Source of the DNA: JAKPCT01 sp029553165
GTDB lineage: Bacteria; Bacillota; UBA4882; UBA8346
Direction: 5' to 3'
Length of the DNA: 64,000 bases
Assembly: GCA_035359995.1 (NCBI GenBank)
Contig: DAORZT010000005.1
Span: 17,436 to 81,435 of the forward strand
Part shown: positions 52,967-61,775 of the stretch, in pieces
How the letters are laid out: each line of letters starts with the position of its first letter
Numbering within the stretch: position 1 is the stretch's first letter
The notes under the pieces: generated by a model
What the model saw: only the letters and a program-made list of their open reading frames with translations
The model's database searches: none
Told to the model about the DNA's origin: nothing
Made by a program: the position numbers and the translations under genes

Positions 52967-53626
52967 TTATTCCCAGAGCTGCTCCAATCTATCTAAAGAG
53001 TTACGGTCACCAGCAAGGACTAAGACGTCCCCTACTTCAATTATATCATCAGCTCCCGGCGAGAAGAGTACCTCTCCCGACGCTCTTTTAATTAAAACTA
53101 CATTGACATTGTATTTCGACCTAAAATTGATTGACTTCAGGCTTTTGCCAAACATCTCTTTCTTCGCCAGGATCTCGCTGATTCGAAACTCTTGGGTAAG
53201 TTCAATATAATCAATCAGATTGGAGGATACCAGATTATGAGCAACCCGTTTCCCCATATCACGTTCCGGATAAACCACCCGGTCCGCTCCGACCTTCTCC
53301 AAAACCCGGCCTTGCATCTTATTCAAAGCTTTGGCAACCACATACGGTACTCCTAACTCTTTTAAGAGCAGAACCGTCATAATGTTCGCCTGCACATTCT
53401 CACCAATCGCCACCACAACCACATCAAAATTTTTGATCCCAATATTCTTTAAAACGTTGGCATCAGTACTGTCTGCCAACAAAGTATGCGTAACTTCATC
53501 CGCCAGATACCGCAGGCGGTCTTCGGAAGTATCAATTGCCAGCACTTCCTGACCCAGTTTGTATAAGGTCCGGGCAACACTTGTCCCAAAACGTCCCAGT
53601 CCAATTACTGCATACTGCTTCGCCAT
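52967..53626 (-). CDS. ktrA: Potassium channel regulatory subunit KtrA/TrkA
   Basis: 219 residues from ATG 53626 with GTGAGGG upstream (TTG two codons earlier is in frame). RCK_N domain: YAVIGLGRFGTSVARTLYKLGQEVLAIDTSEDRL (about 4-37), a Rossmann fold binding ATP/ADP or NAD(H), and a C-terminal RCK_C domain (about 138-218). It gates the KtrB channel encoded just upstream (12 bases). Confidence 0.95.
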   Translation of the reverse strand: MAKQYAVIGLGRFGTSVARTLYKLGQEVLAIDTSEDRLRYLADEVTHTLLADSTDANVLKNIGIKNFDVVVVAIGENVQANIMTVLLLKELGVPYVVAKALNKMQGRVLEKVGADRVVYPERDMGKRVAHNLVSSNLIDYIELTQEFRISEILAKKEMFGKSLKSINFRSKYNVNVVLIKRASGEVLFSPGADDIIEVGDVLVLAGDRNSLDRLEQLWE

Positions 53627-53638
53627 GTTCAACCCTCA

Positions 53639-54997
53639 CTATCCAATAATAATTCTCTCTTCTAAATACTTACACGTTGATTGTTCCCGGCCTTGAGCCA
53701 GCGCAAATGCAACAGTCATAACTCCCACTCTGCCAATGAACATCGTCACCATCAACAACGCTAATGAAAGATCGCTTAGTTCCCTGGTAATACCGGTAGT
53801 CATTCCCACTGTACCAAAGGCAGACATTGCCTCAAAAAACAAGTTGATAAATTCAAATGGTTCAATCAACGACATTACCAGTGTAACAAAGAAGACCCAT
53901 CCCATTCCAAGCGTAATAATTGTCAACGCTTTAAATATTAAATCAACCGGTAACCGCCGCTCAAACAACTCTACATCCATCTTACCCCTGATCGTCGAGA
54001 TCACCGTAGCCAGTACCAAGCCAAACGTGGTAGTCTTAATACCGCCACTGATTGAACTGGGCGAACCTCCGATAAACATTAAAATTATAAATAAAAACCA
54101 GGTCCCAACCCGTAACTGGCCGGCATCCACCGTACTGAATCCGGCCGTCCTGGGTGTAATCGAAAGAAAGAATGCCCCTAAAATTTTACCTGAAGGTCCA
54201 AGTCCACCAAGCGTATTTTGATTATTAACTTCCATCAACAACATCAATACCGCACCAACAATAATCAACATGGTTGTTATTTTCAGAACAACTTTGGTAT
54301 GCAACGAAAATTTCTTGTTTCTATGGTACGTCAGTAATTCCATGATTACCGGAAAACCCAAACCACCCAAGACAATCAGCGCTGATGTCACTAGTACTAC
54401 TAACCAATCTGCTACATAATGAGTAATACTGTTGAAAGGGCCATAAACTTGGCCAAAAAGATCAAAGCCGGCATTACAAAAAGAAGCGATCGCATGGAAA
54501 AATCCGAATGCCACTGCCCTTGCCGGTGGGAAATCTGCTAAAAACCGCAGACTCAACAATAGACCGCCAATAAATTCCAATCCCAAAGTAACTAATACCA
54601 CATTGCGGATCAGACGGACTAATCCTGATAAGGTCAATTGATTGAAAGACTCCTGAATCAAAACTCTCTCCTTGAGCCCAATCTTTTTCCCTAATAAAAT
54701 AGCAAACAAGGTGGACATCGTCATAAAACCCAATCCGCCAATCTGGACCAGAAGGATAATCACTGTCTGTCCAAATTGTGAAAAGTAAGTCCCGGTATCT
54801 TTAACAACCAATCCGGTAATACAAACCGCCGATGTTGCCGTAAATAATGCATCGACAAACCGCAGCGGTCGACCACTCACCGAAGCAACTGGTAAACTCA
54901 GTAATAACGTTCCAACCATAATCAACGCTACAAAACCTAAGACCAAAATCCGCGACGGGGTTAATCGTACAATCGGTAATTTCAAAACATCATCCAT
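53639..54997 (-). CDS. ktrB: Potassium uptake membrane subunit KtrB/TrkH
   Basis: 452 residues with four M1-P-M2 repeats. Selectivity-loop segments with conserved glycines are SAVCITGLVVKDT, SFCNAGFDLFG, TPRTAGFSTVD and SAFGTVGMTTGIT. The protein starts MDDVLKLPIVRLTPSRILVLGF. It forms the dimeric channel gated by the KtrA octamer. First gene of the ktrB-ktrA-ttcA operon. Confidence 0.96.
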   Translation of the reverse strand: MDDVLKLPIVRLTPSRILVLGFVALIMVGTLLLSLPVASVSGRPLRFVDALFTATSAVCITGLVVKDTGTYFSQFGQTVIILLVQIGGLGFMTMSTLFAILLGKKIGLKERVLIQESFNQLTLSGLVRLIRNVVLVTLGLEFIGGLLLSLRFLADFPPARAVAFGFFHAIASFCNAGFDLFGQVYGPFNSITHYVADWLVVLVTSALIVLGGLGFPVIMELLTYHRNKKFSLHTKVVLKITTMLIIVGAVLMLLMEVNNQNTLGGLGPSGKILGAFFLSITPRTAGFSTVDAGQLRVGTWFLFIILMFIGGSPSSISGGIKTTTFGLVLATVISTIRGKMDVELFERRLPVDLIFKALTIITLGMGWVFFVTLVMSLIEPFEFINLFFEAMSAFGTVGMTTGITRELSDLSLALLMVTMFIGRVGVMTVAFALAQGREQSTCKYLEERIIIG

Positions 54998-55043
54998 CTC
55001 CTACAAAAGCTGTTATAATCGCAAAAACAGCAATAATGAAGTT

Positions 55044-55072
55044 ATTATATAATTACCCTCATAAAGTGTCAA
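55044..55072 (-). promoter_or_regulatory. Promoter of ktrB-ktrA-ttcA
   Basis: Minus-strand TTGACA (55072-55067), 17 bases, TATAAT (55049-55044), both perfect. No c-di-AMP ydaO-type riboswitch was recognised in the short leader. Confidence 0.88.
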
Positions 55073-55180
55073 GTTATAAAGAATTCATATTTTGAAGATA
55101 TTTTCGCTAAATTAATGGTATTTTTTGTTTAACCCAGTTTTTCTCAGCTTATCTGGATGGATTTTTACTTTTATTGTGAA

Positions 55181-55211
55181 CTAAAAAATAAATTCCGGTT
55201 ATTAACCGGAA
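55181..55211 (-). terminator. Terminator after mbl
   Basis: TTCCGGTT/AACCGGAA stem (55193-55211) with a three-base loop; followed on the minus strand by TTTATTTTTTAG. Confidence 0.88.
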
Positions 55212-55223
55212 CCATCCTTTTTA

Positions 55224-56258
55224 CTATAAAGACCTACTTCCAACAATTAAACTATGCCGAATCGAACTTAACTGTTCGTTTTCCAGGATTTTGCCTGTTC
55301 CTAAAGCCACACAAGAAAGCGGATCTTGCGCCAAATGCACCGGAATACCGGTCTCTTCAGCTAACAGGCGACTAAAACCTTGTAATAATGCTCCGCCACC
55401 GGTAAGCACGATTCCCTTATCAACAATATCGGATGCCAGTTCCGGCGGAGTTCTTTCCAATACTGATTTGATCCCGTCAACAATTGCCGCAATCGGTTCG
55501 GAAAGTGCCTGATAGGAATCGGTTGATGTAAATTTAATCGTCCGCGGTAATCCGGTTACTAGATCCCGCCCCCTGATGTCCATCGTTTTTTCTTCGCCTT
55601 CCGGATAAGCTGAACCGATTTTAATCTTAATCTCTTCAGCCGTTCTTTCACCTATCATCATATTGTACATTTTTTTAATATAGCGGATAATTGCCTCATC
55701 AAACTTGTCCCCGCCGACTCGGAGGGACTCACTGACAACAATCCCTCCTAACGAGATGACTGCTATGTCAGTAGTTCCACCACCAATATCAACAACCATA
55801 TTGCCATTAGCTTCAGTAATATTCAGACCCGCCCCAATCGCTGCCGCCATCGGTTCCTCGACCAGGAAGGTTTTTTTCGCGCCTGCTTGCACCGCCGCAT
55901 CTAACACTGCTCGTTTTTCGACACTGGTTACTCCTGATGGAATACAGACTACAATCTGGGGACGAAACAATCTTGGCCGCGGAATGACTCGCTCGATGAA
56001 GTACTTTAACATCTCTTCAGTGACTTCATAATTAGCAATCACGCCATCTTTTAACGGACGTACTGCAACAATATTCCCCGGAGTCCTGCCGATCATCTGT
56101 CTTGCTTCTTCACCGATTGCCAGGATTTTGTTGGTATCTTTTTGGAGGGCAACTACCGAGGGCTCACGAATGACAATTCCTTTGTTTTTAACATAGACCA
56201 AAACACTTGCGGTTCCCAGATCAATTCCAATATCGGTAATTAGATTTCCAAAGTTCAA
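55224..56258 (-). CDS. mbl: Rod-shape actin homologue Mbl/MreB
   Basis: 344 residues from a TTG with GAGGAGGGTGG upstream. Phosphate-1 [21 protein letters not shown] (about 9-29), phosphate-2 [20 protein letters not shown] (about 157-176), adenosine motif [13 protein letters not shown] (about 288-300). It forms membrane filaments that guide lateral wall synthesis. Location directly after spoIIID identifies it as mbl by synteny with B. subtilis. Confidence 0.95.
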   Translation of the reverse strand: MNFGNLITDIGIDLGTASVLVYVKNKGIVIREPSVVALQKDTNKILAIGEEARQMIGRTPGNIVAVRPLKDGVIANYEVTEEMLKYFIERVIPRPRLFRPQIVVCIPSGVTSVEKRAVLDAAVQAGAKKTFLVEEPMAAAIGAGLNITEANGNMVVDIGGGTTDIAVISLGGIVVSESLRVGGDKFDEAIIRYIKKMYNMMIGERTAEEIKIKIGSAYPEGEEKTMDIRGRDLVTGLPRTIKFTSTDSYQALSEPIAAIVDGIKSVLERTPPELASDIVDKGIVLTGGGALLQGFSRLLAEETGIPVHLAQDPLSCVALGTGKILENEQLSSIRHSLIVGSRSL

Positions 56259-56344
56259 GCCCCACCCTCCTCTCTAAATAGTATTAATCCGTTTTCCATT
56301 ATTGTTAAATTTACGTTTCTACACCACTTTAGAATATCCTCTTT

Positions 56345-56605
56345 TTAGGATGTTTCCCCCTTATTTTGGTATTTTTTACGGGTTGCTTCTCCTCCCCGAA
56401 TATGGCGTTCCGCTTTGTTAATATCAAGGACCAATTTGACTGCTTCTGCCAATTCCGGATTAATAATCGGCAAACGTTCGGTTACATCTTTATGGACTGT
56501 ACTTTTACTCACACCAAAATATTTAGCTGTCTGTCTTACCGTAGCTTTTTTATCGGAAATATAGTGGCTGAGGTCCAAGACTCGTTTCTGGATGTAATCT
56601 TTCAA
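56345..56605 (-). CDS. spoIIID: Sporulation transcriptional regulator SpoIIID
   Basis: 86 residues from TTG 56605, chosen because it aligns with the start of B. subtilis SpoIIID (MHDYIKER vs MKDYIQKR) and GAGAGG lies 9 bases upstream; an in-frame GTG three codons earlier lacks room for a ribosome site. HTH: ATVRQTAKYFGVSKSTVHKDVTERLP (about 21-46), then the basic C-terminal helix HIRGGEATRKKY. It controls mother-cell genes together with sigma-E. Between spoIIQ and mbl. Confidence 0.95.
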   Translation of the reverse strand: MKDYIQKRVLDLSHYISDKKATVRQTAKYFGVSKSTVHKDVTERLPIINPELAEAVKLVLDINKAERHIRGGEATRKKYQNKGETS

Positions 56606-56708
56606 TCCCCCCACCCTCTCAGGTTTTTTATTAAATGTATATTGCTTGGGCAGGGGTAATATGTTGGATATTTTCAAATCCGCAAAAAATCTGCCGGAAA
56701 CACCTTAA

Positions 56709-57467
56709 CTATTCAGGTTTTACTTCCTTCCGCGATAAGGTTTTAATATACTTCATAGGATCGATCGGTTGCCCTTGATGATAAATCGCAAAGTAGAGAT
56801 TGGGTTTAACTTCACCGGTAGCCTGATTAACGGTCCCAATGGGTAAGCCTTTGTTGATCTCTTGGCCTTCTTTAACCGCCGGTTGTGTTAAATTGGCATA
56901 AACACTTTCCCAGCCATCACCATGAGCAATCTTAACAGTAAAATTATCTTGTCCGGTCTCTTTGATCTCGCTGACTTGTCCATCAGCAGCCGCAACAACA
57001 TTACTGTTTGGCTGGACCTCGATCTCCAGGCCCGAATGTAACCGCCATGCATTATCACGATAGATCCACTCAAAACCGGTGACGACCTCTCCAACGACAG
57101 GTTCTCCAAAATTATTCGGAACAAAAACCGACCGTTTTTTAATCTCCTGATCTTTCATCGCTTGCAGATCCCGTTTGAGATCGTCCAACTCCCGCTGAAG
57201 TGCATCTAAAGTATTTATTTCTTTATTTGTATCCAATGCTGGCAACTTGAAACTTTTGAGTTGCTGCAACCCATGCGCCGGACCAAATAAATAAAAACCA
57301 AGCCCAAATGAGACAAGATAGATCAACCAATATTTGGGGACAAAGAAAGGTTTAATGTTTTTGGTAATTTTACGGTAGCCCTTCTTTAGCTCCATCAATC
57401 TTTTTTGCAACGCAACAATCCAATTCAACCAGAGCCTTTTAAACTCAGAACTTCTTTTGACACTCAA
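56709..57467 (-). CDS. spoIIQ: SpoIIQ-like M23-fold protein
   Basis: 252 residues from TTG 57467 (GAGGTG 6-8 bases upstream) or 255 from GTG 57476. One membrane helix (about 42-60, IYLVSFGLGFYLFG) follows a basic cytoplasmic tail; a coiled-coil linker (about 75-100) leads to a LytM/M23 domain. The zinc motifs are degenerate: HSGLEI in place of HxGxD, and NLYFAIY in place of HxHxE, so it should be inactive like SpoIIQ, which instead binds SpoIIIAH to build the engulfment zipper. Position between spoIID and spoIIID matches B. subtilis. The start region lies in a perfect hairpin. Confidence 0.88.
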   Translation of the reverse strand: MSVKRSSEFKRLWLNWIVALQKRLMELKKGYRKITKNIKPFFVPKYWLIYLVSFGLGFYLFGPAHGLQQLKSFKLPALDTNKEINTLDALQRELDDLKRDLQAMKDQEIKKRSVFVPNNFGEPVVGEVVTGFEWIYRDNAWRLHSGLEIEVQPNSNVVAAADGQVSEIKETGQDNFTVKIAHGDGWESVYANLTQPAVKEGQEINKGLPIGTVNQATGEVKPNLYFAIYHQGQPIDPMKYIKTLSRKEVKPE

Positions 57468-57492
57468 AACTATCACCTCAATGATAGTTTTG
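57465..57492 (-). promoter_or_regulatory. Hairpin enclosing the spoIIQ translation start
   Basis: Minus-strand CAAAACTATCA (57492-57482) pairs perfectly with TGATAGTTTTG (57475-57465); the loop TTGAGG carries the ribosome site and the TTG start codon is the last triplet of the 3' arm. Downstream of it on the minus strand there is no T tract, so it is not a terminator for spoIID. Confidence 0.7.
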
Positions 57493-57513
57493 CCTTTTTT
57501 GGGAAATTTTATC

Positions 57514-58464
57514 CTAAAATTTGATCTTCCGAAACTCGATCCCCTGATAGTAATGCTTCAATATCTGCTGATAGTCAACTCCTTGCTTTGCCATTCCATC
57601 AGCCCCGTACTGGCATAAGCCAACACCATGCCCATAACCGGTCACATTGATCGTCAGTCCCTCTTTACCTGGCACCAGTTCAAAGTATGTCGAGTTGAGC
57701 GCCAGCTTCTGGCGAAAATCCTTACCGCTTATCTGTCTGTTGCCAACACTCAACTGACTGATACGTCCACTGGCGGTACGCTTGGTAATCCGGATCTGTT
57801 TGACCATTGCTTCGGAGAGATTGAACCGCTTGGCCAGTTCCCGCCAGGAACTGAAGATACGCTGTTGGTAACGGCGGGAGTGTTGGTCAAAACCGCATTT
57901 AACCGCTCGTAAGTACGGAATATCATAGCTCCAGACATTAATTGCACTTTCGGTTGCTCCGCCACAGGTTGAATGATAGACCGCATCAATCGGTTTATTA
58001 TGATAAACCATTATAATCCCCCGGGTTTCAAGCACCGCCTGCTTGACTTTCCGGTAATAGAGGTGATAATCTTGCTTGCTCCACTTATTTTGCAGACTGG
58101 CATTGCTAAGCCAAGCCTGGCTTTCATTGGGATCATCACTGAAATCCGCATTGGAAGAATATTTCGTCCCTCTTCCTCCATAACGCTTCAACCGTTGCAC
58201 GGTAACCGTCCTGGCAGCAACCGCTTGGGCTTTTAGTGCTTCCAATTCAAATTCGGCGGGCATCTCGGCGGCAACCACTCCAACTAAGTAATCTTCAAGA
58301 TCCAACCGGTACAATTTACCCTCGTTCTTTGAAATCAGTGTTACCGGTATTGTCGGTCCACTAATATGCGTAATCTTTGAGCGCAGTTTAATCACGACCA
58401 TTGGAGTTAACACTAATAATGTAAAAAGGAGCAGTAATACAACTGATTTGTTAGGCTGCATCAT
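57514..58464 (-). CDS. spoIID: Stage II sporulation protein D
   Basis: 316 residues. One N-terminal membrane helix (about 8-25), then the SpoIID domain: LYRLDLEDYLVGVVAAEMPAEFELEALKAQAVAARTVTVQRL (about 53-94), the zinc/catalytic region VYHSTCGGATESAINVW (about 161-177) and the end GYGHGVGLCQYGADGMAKQG (about 275-294). It is a lytic transglycosylase that removes septal peptidoglycan with SpoIIM and SpoIIP during engulfment. GGAGG precedes the ATG. First of the spoIID-spoIIQ pair. Confidence 0.96.
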   Translation of the reverse strand: MMQPNKSVVLLLLFTLLVLTPMVVIKLRSKITHISGPTIPVTLISKNEGKLYRLDLEDYLVGVVAAEMPAEFELEALKAQAVAARTVTVQRLKRYGGRGTKYSSNADFSDDPNESQAWLSNASLQNKWSKQDYHLYYRKVKQAVLETRGIIMVYHNKPIDAVYHSTCGGATESAINVWSYDIPYLRAVKCGFDQHSRRYQQRIFSSWRELAKRFNLSEAMVKQIRITKRTASGRISQLSVGNRQISGKDFRQKLALNSTYFELVPGKEGLTINVTGYGHGVGLCQYGADGMAKQGVDYQQILKHYYQGIEFRKIKF

Positions 58465-58593
58465 AACCTCCGGCTTGTTCTAAGATCAACATATGCTTGC
58501 CCATCTCAAAAAATTCGTTGAGTTACATTTATTGATGCAAAGTTAAATTCGAATTTCGAACAACATTCAAGCCGGGATTCAGAATTGACTTCA

Positions 58594-58620
58594 TTGACAG
58601 TTCACCAAAGATGATATAAT
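58594..58620 (+). promoter_or_regulatory. Possible promoter of cca
   Basis: TTGACA (58594-58599) and TATAAT (58615-58620) are perfect but separated by only 15 bases, short of the optimum. Confidence 0.5.
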
Positions 58621-58696
58621 TAAACTATCAGCTTCCATCTTAAAGCTGACTTATTAAGGAATTGACCCCGAATCTAACTTTTAGGAGTTCGGTCCA

Positions 58697-60082
58697 TTGC
58701 TACAAAAAAAAGTGCGTTTTTTGTTAACAACTACCGAAAAGAATAACTTTAAACAGATTCCAGCCGGCATCCTGGAGATCGTTAAAGTATTAATTGACGC
58801 TAACTACCAGGTCTATTTGGTGGGAGGCGCTGTTCGGGATCTGTTGTGGGATCAATCCCCTAACGATTGGGATTTGACTACTGACGCATTACCGGACGAA
58901 ATCGAAGCGTTATTTCCGGATACCTTGCCAACAGGCAAATCTTTTGGAACAATCACTGTTCGCAGCAATGAGCTGGCAGTCGAAGTTACAACGATGCGTC
59001 GCGATGGCGAATACTCTGACGGACGGCATCCGGACACAATCACTTTTACCAAGGAAATATATGAGGATCTGGTGCGACGGGACTTCACGATCAATGCATT
59101 GGCCTATGATTTTAAAACCGGTGAATTGGTTGATTATTTTGGTGGCCGCAACGATCTAAGAAAACGCCACCTGAAAACCGTTGGCGATCCTCAGGTCCGT
59201 TTTCGGGAAGATGCGCTACGGATGCTCCGGTTCTTTCGTTTTCTGGCAACCCAGGATTTAAGGCCTGATCGGGCAACCATTCAAGCAATAGACGCCCATT
59301 TAATAGCCCAAATCAGCTTTGAACGGATTAGAGATGAATTAGGAAAATTACTGCTGGGAAAGAATGTAATAAGAGGTTTGGAAGGTCTGGTACAATCGGG
59401 ACTGCTAACCGCCATCATTCCTGAATTTAACGCGGTATTGGATTTTGACCGCCAAAAAAACGCCTCCGGTCTGTGGCAACATCTATTGTCAACTGTCAGT
59501 TCGATCCGCCCTCAACTTCATTTACGATGGGCGGCTTTACTTCACGATCTGGGCAAACCGGCTACTTTTCAAATCATCAACAACGCGGTCCACTTTTATA
59601 ATCATGATACGTATGGAGCGGAACTAAGTACAATCATTTTAGAACGGCTCCGCTATCCCAGAAAGTTTGTTGCCCAGGTTGTTAATCTGGTCCACAATCA
59701 TATGTTTGCTTTAGCGGTTAACAGTACTGATGCCGCCATCCGCCGCCTAATCAACAAAGTTGGCCCGGATAACATCACTGACCTGCTGGAGTTACGCCGC
59801 GCCGATATTGTTGCTACCGGCAGAATTGACTCGAATACCTGGCTTTACTGGCAGACAATAACCAAACGGATCACTGCTGTAATCGAATCCGGGCAACTTA
59901 TTGACCAAAAAAAATTGGCCATCAGTGGCCATGATCTAATTAAAGCATTAAATCTCAAACCGGGTCCAATCGTCGGCGCAGTCCTTAACTTCCTATCGGA
60001 ACAAGTCCTGGACCATCCGGAGTTCAATACCGAACAAAGATTGCTGCAACTTGCCAAAGATTATTTAGAGAACAATACTTAA
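58697..60082 (+). CDS. cca: CCA-adding tRNA nucleotidyltransferase
   Basis: 461 residues from a TTG with TAGGAG 9 bases upstream. Class II nucleotidyltransferase head: VYLVGGAVRDLLWDQSPNDWDLTTDALPDEIEALFP (about 39-74), metal aspartates in DWDLTT; KSFGTITV; RRDGEYSDGRHPDTITF; EDLVRRDFTINALAYD; RFREDALRMLRFFRF; ERIRDELGKLL. A C-terminal HD domain (about 250-370) has WAALLHDLGKP and YNHDTYGAELS. It builds or repairs the tRNA 3' CCA end. Ends one base before the convergent BON gene's end. Confidence 0.95.
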   Translation: MLQKKVRFLLTTTEKNNFKQIPAGILEIVKVLIDANYQVYLVGGAVRDLLWDQSPNDWDLTTDALPDEIEALFPDTLPTGKSFGTITVRSNELAVEVTTMRRDGEYSDGRHPDTITFTKEIYEDLVRRDFTINALAYDFKTGELVDYFGGRNDLRKRHLKTVGDPQVRFREDALRMLRFFRFLATQDLRPDRATIQAIDAHLIAQISFERIRDELGKLLLGKNVIRGLEGLVQSGLLTAIIPEFNAVLDFDRQKNASGLWQHLLSTVSSIRPQLHLRWAALLHDLGKPATFQIINNAVHFYNHDTYGAELSTIILERLRYPRKFVAQVVNLVHNHMFALAVNSTDAAIRRLINKVGPDNITDLLELRRADIVATGRIDSNTWLYWQTITKRITAVIESGQLIDQKKLAISGHDLIKALNLKPGPIVGAVLNFLSEQVLDHPEFNTEQRLLQLAKDYLENNT

Positions 60083-60769
60083 TCAATAATACTGTAAATA
60101 AGGTACTGTTTTGCCAACAATCTGATCATCATCTAAATGGGAGATCACTCTCTTAACTCCAGGTATCTTTGCCACTAACTGCATCGCCCGAAGCGCTTGC
60201 TCCTTAGTCACACTGCCACTAAGAATAACCTCGCCATCAGTTGTCGTAATCCTGACTTTTCCGGGAGTCAAATCCAATTCATTGATTAACACTGTCTGGA
60301 TCTGGTTAGTGATACTGGCGTCATCAATATCTTCGGCCACTTTGATCTGAGTGGTAACCTCAGTCACTCCCCGGGCTTTACTGGCAGCCTCCACCGCTGC
60401 ATCGATCTCACCGACACTGGAGGCATTCCCAATTAGCTGCGCTTCTCCGCCATAAACCTTCACCCCAATAGTATCCGGAATACCCGGATTGGCTAACAGT
60501 TCCTCACTCACTTCAAAAGCAACGTCCCCATCATCGATTGGTCCGTCAGTACAAACGGTAATATCGTTTTCCACCCTCTTAACACCCGGAAAACCACTGA
60601 CTAACTCCTCCGCTTTCTGCTTCTCTTCCAAAACATCGACAATTCCCTGGATTCGCACCGAGCCATCTTCATAAACTTTTGCTTTTAAAGCATAAGGCGC
60701 CAGGTTTTGATCCTCCAGTAATTTATTGTTAATCCGTTCTGACAACTCTTCAGCTGAAATCTTCCGCAA
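60083..60769 (-). CDS. BON-domain protein
   Basis: 228 residues from a TTG with GGGGG 8 bases upstream. Three BON modules in tandem (about 5-72, 78-148, 150-218), each with the A-x-V-x5-V-xLxG pattern: KAKVYEDGSVRIQGIVDV, GVKVYGGEAQLIGNAS, KVRITTTDGEVILSGSV, followed by A-x2-A-x2-V-x-GV: VSGFPGVKRV, ASKARGVTEV, VAKIPGVKRV. BON domains bind phospholipid. No signal peptide is visible, unusual for BON proteins, so a cytoplasmic or membrane-associated role is inferred. Its stop abuts cca. Confidence 0.85.
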   Translation of the reverse strand: MRKISAEELSERINNKLLEDQNLAPYALKAKVYEDGSVRIQGIVDVLEEKQKAEELVSGFPGVKRVENDITVCTDGPIDDGDVAFEVSEELLANPGIPDTIGVKVYGGEAQLIGNASSVGEIDAAVEAASKARGVTEVTTQIKVAEDIDDASITNQIQTVLINELDLTPGKVRITTTDGEVILSGSVTKEQALRAMQLVAKIPGVKRVISHLDDDQIVGKTVPYLQYY

Positions 60770-61175
60770 CTTTCGAACCCCCTTGAATTTTTAATGCTAG
60801 TATTTCTTTTAAGGGTCGAAAATAAAACCGGATTGGGAGAAATATTTTATTTCTTTTAGGGTGATGGCAAGCACAGAAGTTTTTTATTCCCTTAAAATTT
60901 TCATTTTTTGGCTTTCAAGATTTAAAATTAACTCAATTACATTAATTGATAATCACTATTTTAAAATTATTGGCCAGCAGATTGCTAAACTCCCTAGCAA
61001 AGAACTATCTTATTCCTTATAATTAAATGAAATGTTGGAAAAACCCCTACAAAAACAAAGATGGGATGACGAATTACATTATAGTATTTTTATTAAAAGA
61101 ATGGAAGAAAATTAAAGCAAGTTACCGAACAGACAATTGAGGAATGAGCGGAGGACAGTAAAATTAGTAATACTC
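60770..61175. other. AT-rich region with possible gene remnants
   Basis: No gene of normal size. In the plus direction two short frames look protein-like: one ending near 61021 (IIGQQIAKLPSKELSYSL) and a 27-residue frame starting near 61032 (MLEKPLQKQRWDDELHYSIF). They are in different frames, have no good ribosome sites and are probably remnants of a decayed gene. Confidence 0.35.
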
Positions 61176-61206
61176 TTGACTCTCCCGTTACTGGAGGAAG
61201 TATCTT
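61176..61206 (+). promoter_or_regulatory. MerR-type operator-promoter with 19-base spacer
   Basis: TTGACT (61176-61181), a 19-base spacer (61182-61200) and TATCTT (61201-61206). The spacer holds the palindrome CTCC-CGTTACT-GGAG, as in BmrR/TipA-type multidrug MerR operators, where the over-long spacer is untwisted by the activator. Confidence 0.85.
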
Positions 61207-61252
61207 ATAAACATACAAATAATTCCTTATCAAATACGGGAGGTTGGTACAA

Positions 61253-61744
61253 ATGTTAAAAATCGGGATAATCTTAGCAGCAATTCTTCTACTGGTCACT
61301 GTCAACAGCACCTATTTCTTTTTAGGTATATCTAAAGTAAAACCCATCGAATGGATCGTCTTTAATGCCTGTGCACCTTCAAATATTGCCTATCTAATTG
61401 GTTTTACAGTATTTTTACTTACCAAAAACCGGACTGCCCTTCAGATCAGTATTCTTCCATTATTTTTCTTTGGCGGTCTTGGACTTTACTTATTTCCCTG
61501 GAGCGGCTACAATCTGATAGCTCAATTTAGCCATATTATTATGGTATTAAATATGGCTTGGGCCCTATATACCACACTAGCCGCAGGCGATTACAAAGCC
61601 CTATCTCTTGGATTACTGATTGGAATTGGGATTTTTGCACCATTTATTAATTATCAACAAACATACGCCCATACTCACCCCGAAGCCTGTCAAAAAATAT
61701 TAGGCGTCAATATTGAAGATTTCCAGAAAAAAATGGGGCAATAA
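61253..61744 (+). CDS. Small membrane protein under MerR control
   Basis: 163 residues from ATG 61253 (GGGAGG 9 bases upstream; a TTG at 61244 is too close to it). About five hydrophobic segments: IGIILAAILLLVTVNSTYFF, NIAYLIGFTVFLL, QISILPLFFFGGLGLYLFPW, FSHIIMVLNMAWALYTTLAA and LSLGLLIGIGIFAPF. No family recognised. It is the first gene after a MerR-type promoter and is followed by the MerR gene, so it is probably an inducible transporter-like or drug-response protein. Confidence 0.75.
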   Translation: MLKIGIILAAILLLVTVNSTYFFLGISKVKPIEWIVFNACAPSNIAYLIGFTVFLLTKNRTALQISILPLFFFGGLGLYLFPWSGYNLIAQFSHIIMVLNMAWALYTTLAAGDYKALSLGLLIGIGIFAPFINYQQTYAHTHPEACQKILGVNIEDFQKKMGQ

Positions 61745-61775
61745 AATTTTCATAATAACGTTTAGCGAGGATTAG

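Noticed and set aside
57465..57500. Plus-strand terminator (stem plus TTTTTT)
   Set aside because: No plus-strand gene lies upstream for over 20 kb except in antisense; the structure makes more sense as an mRNA element at the spoIIQ start.
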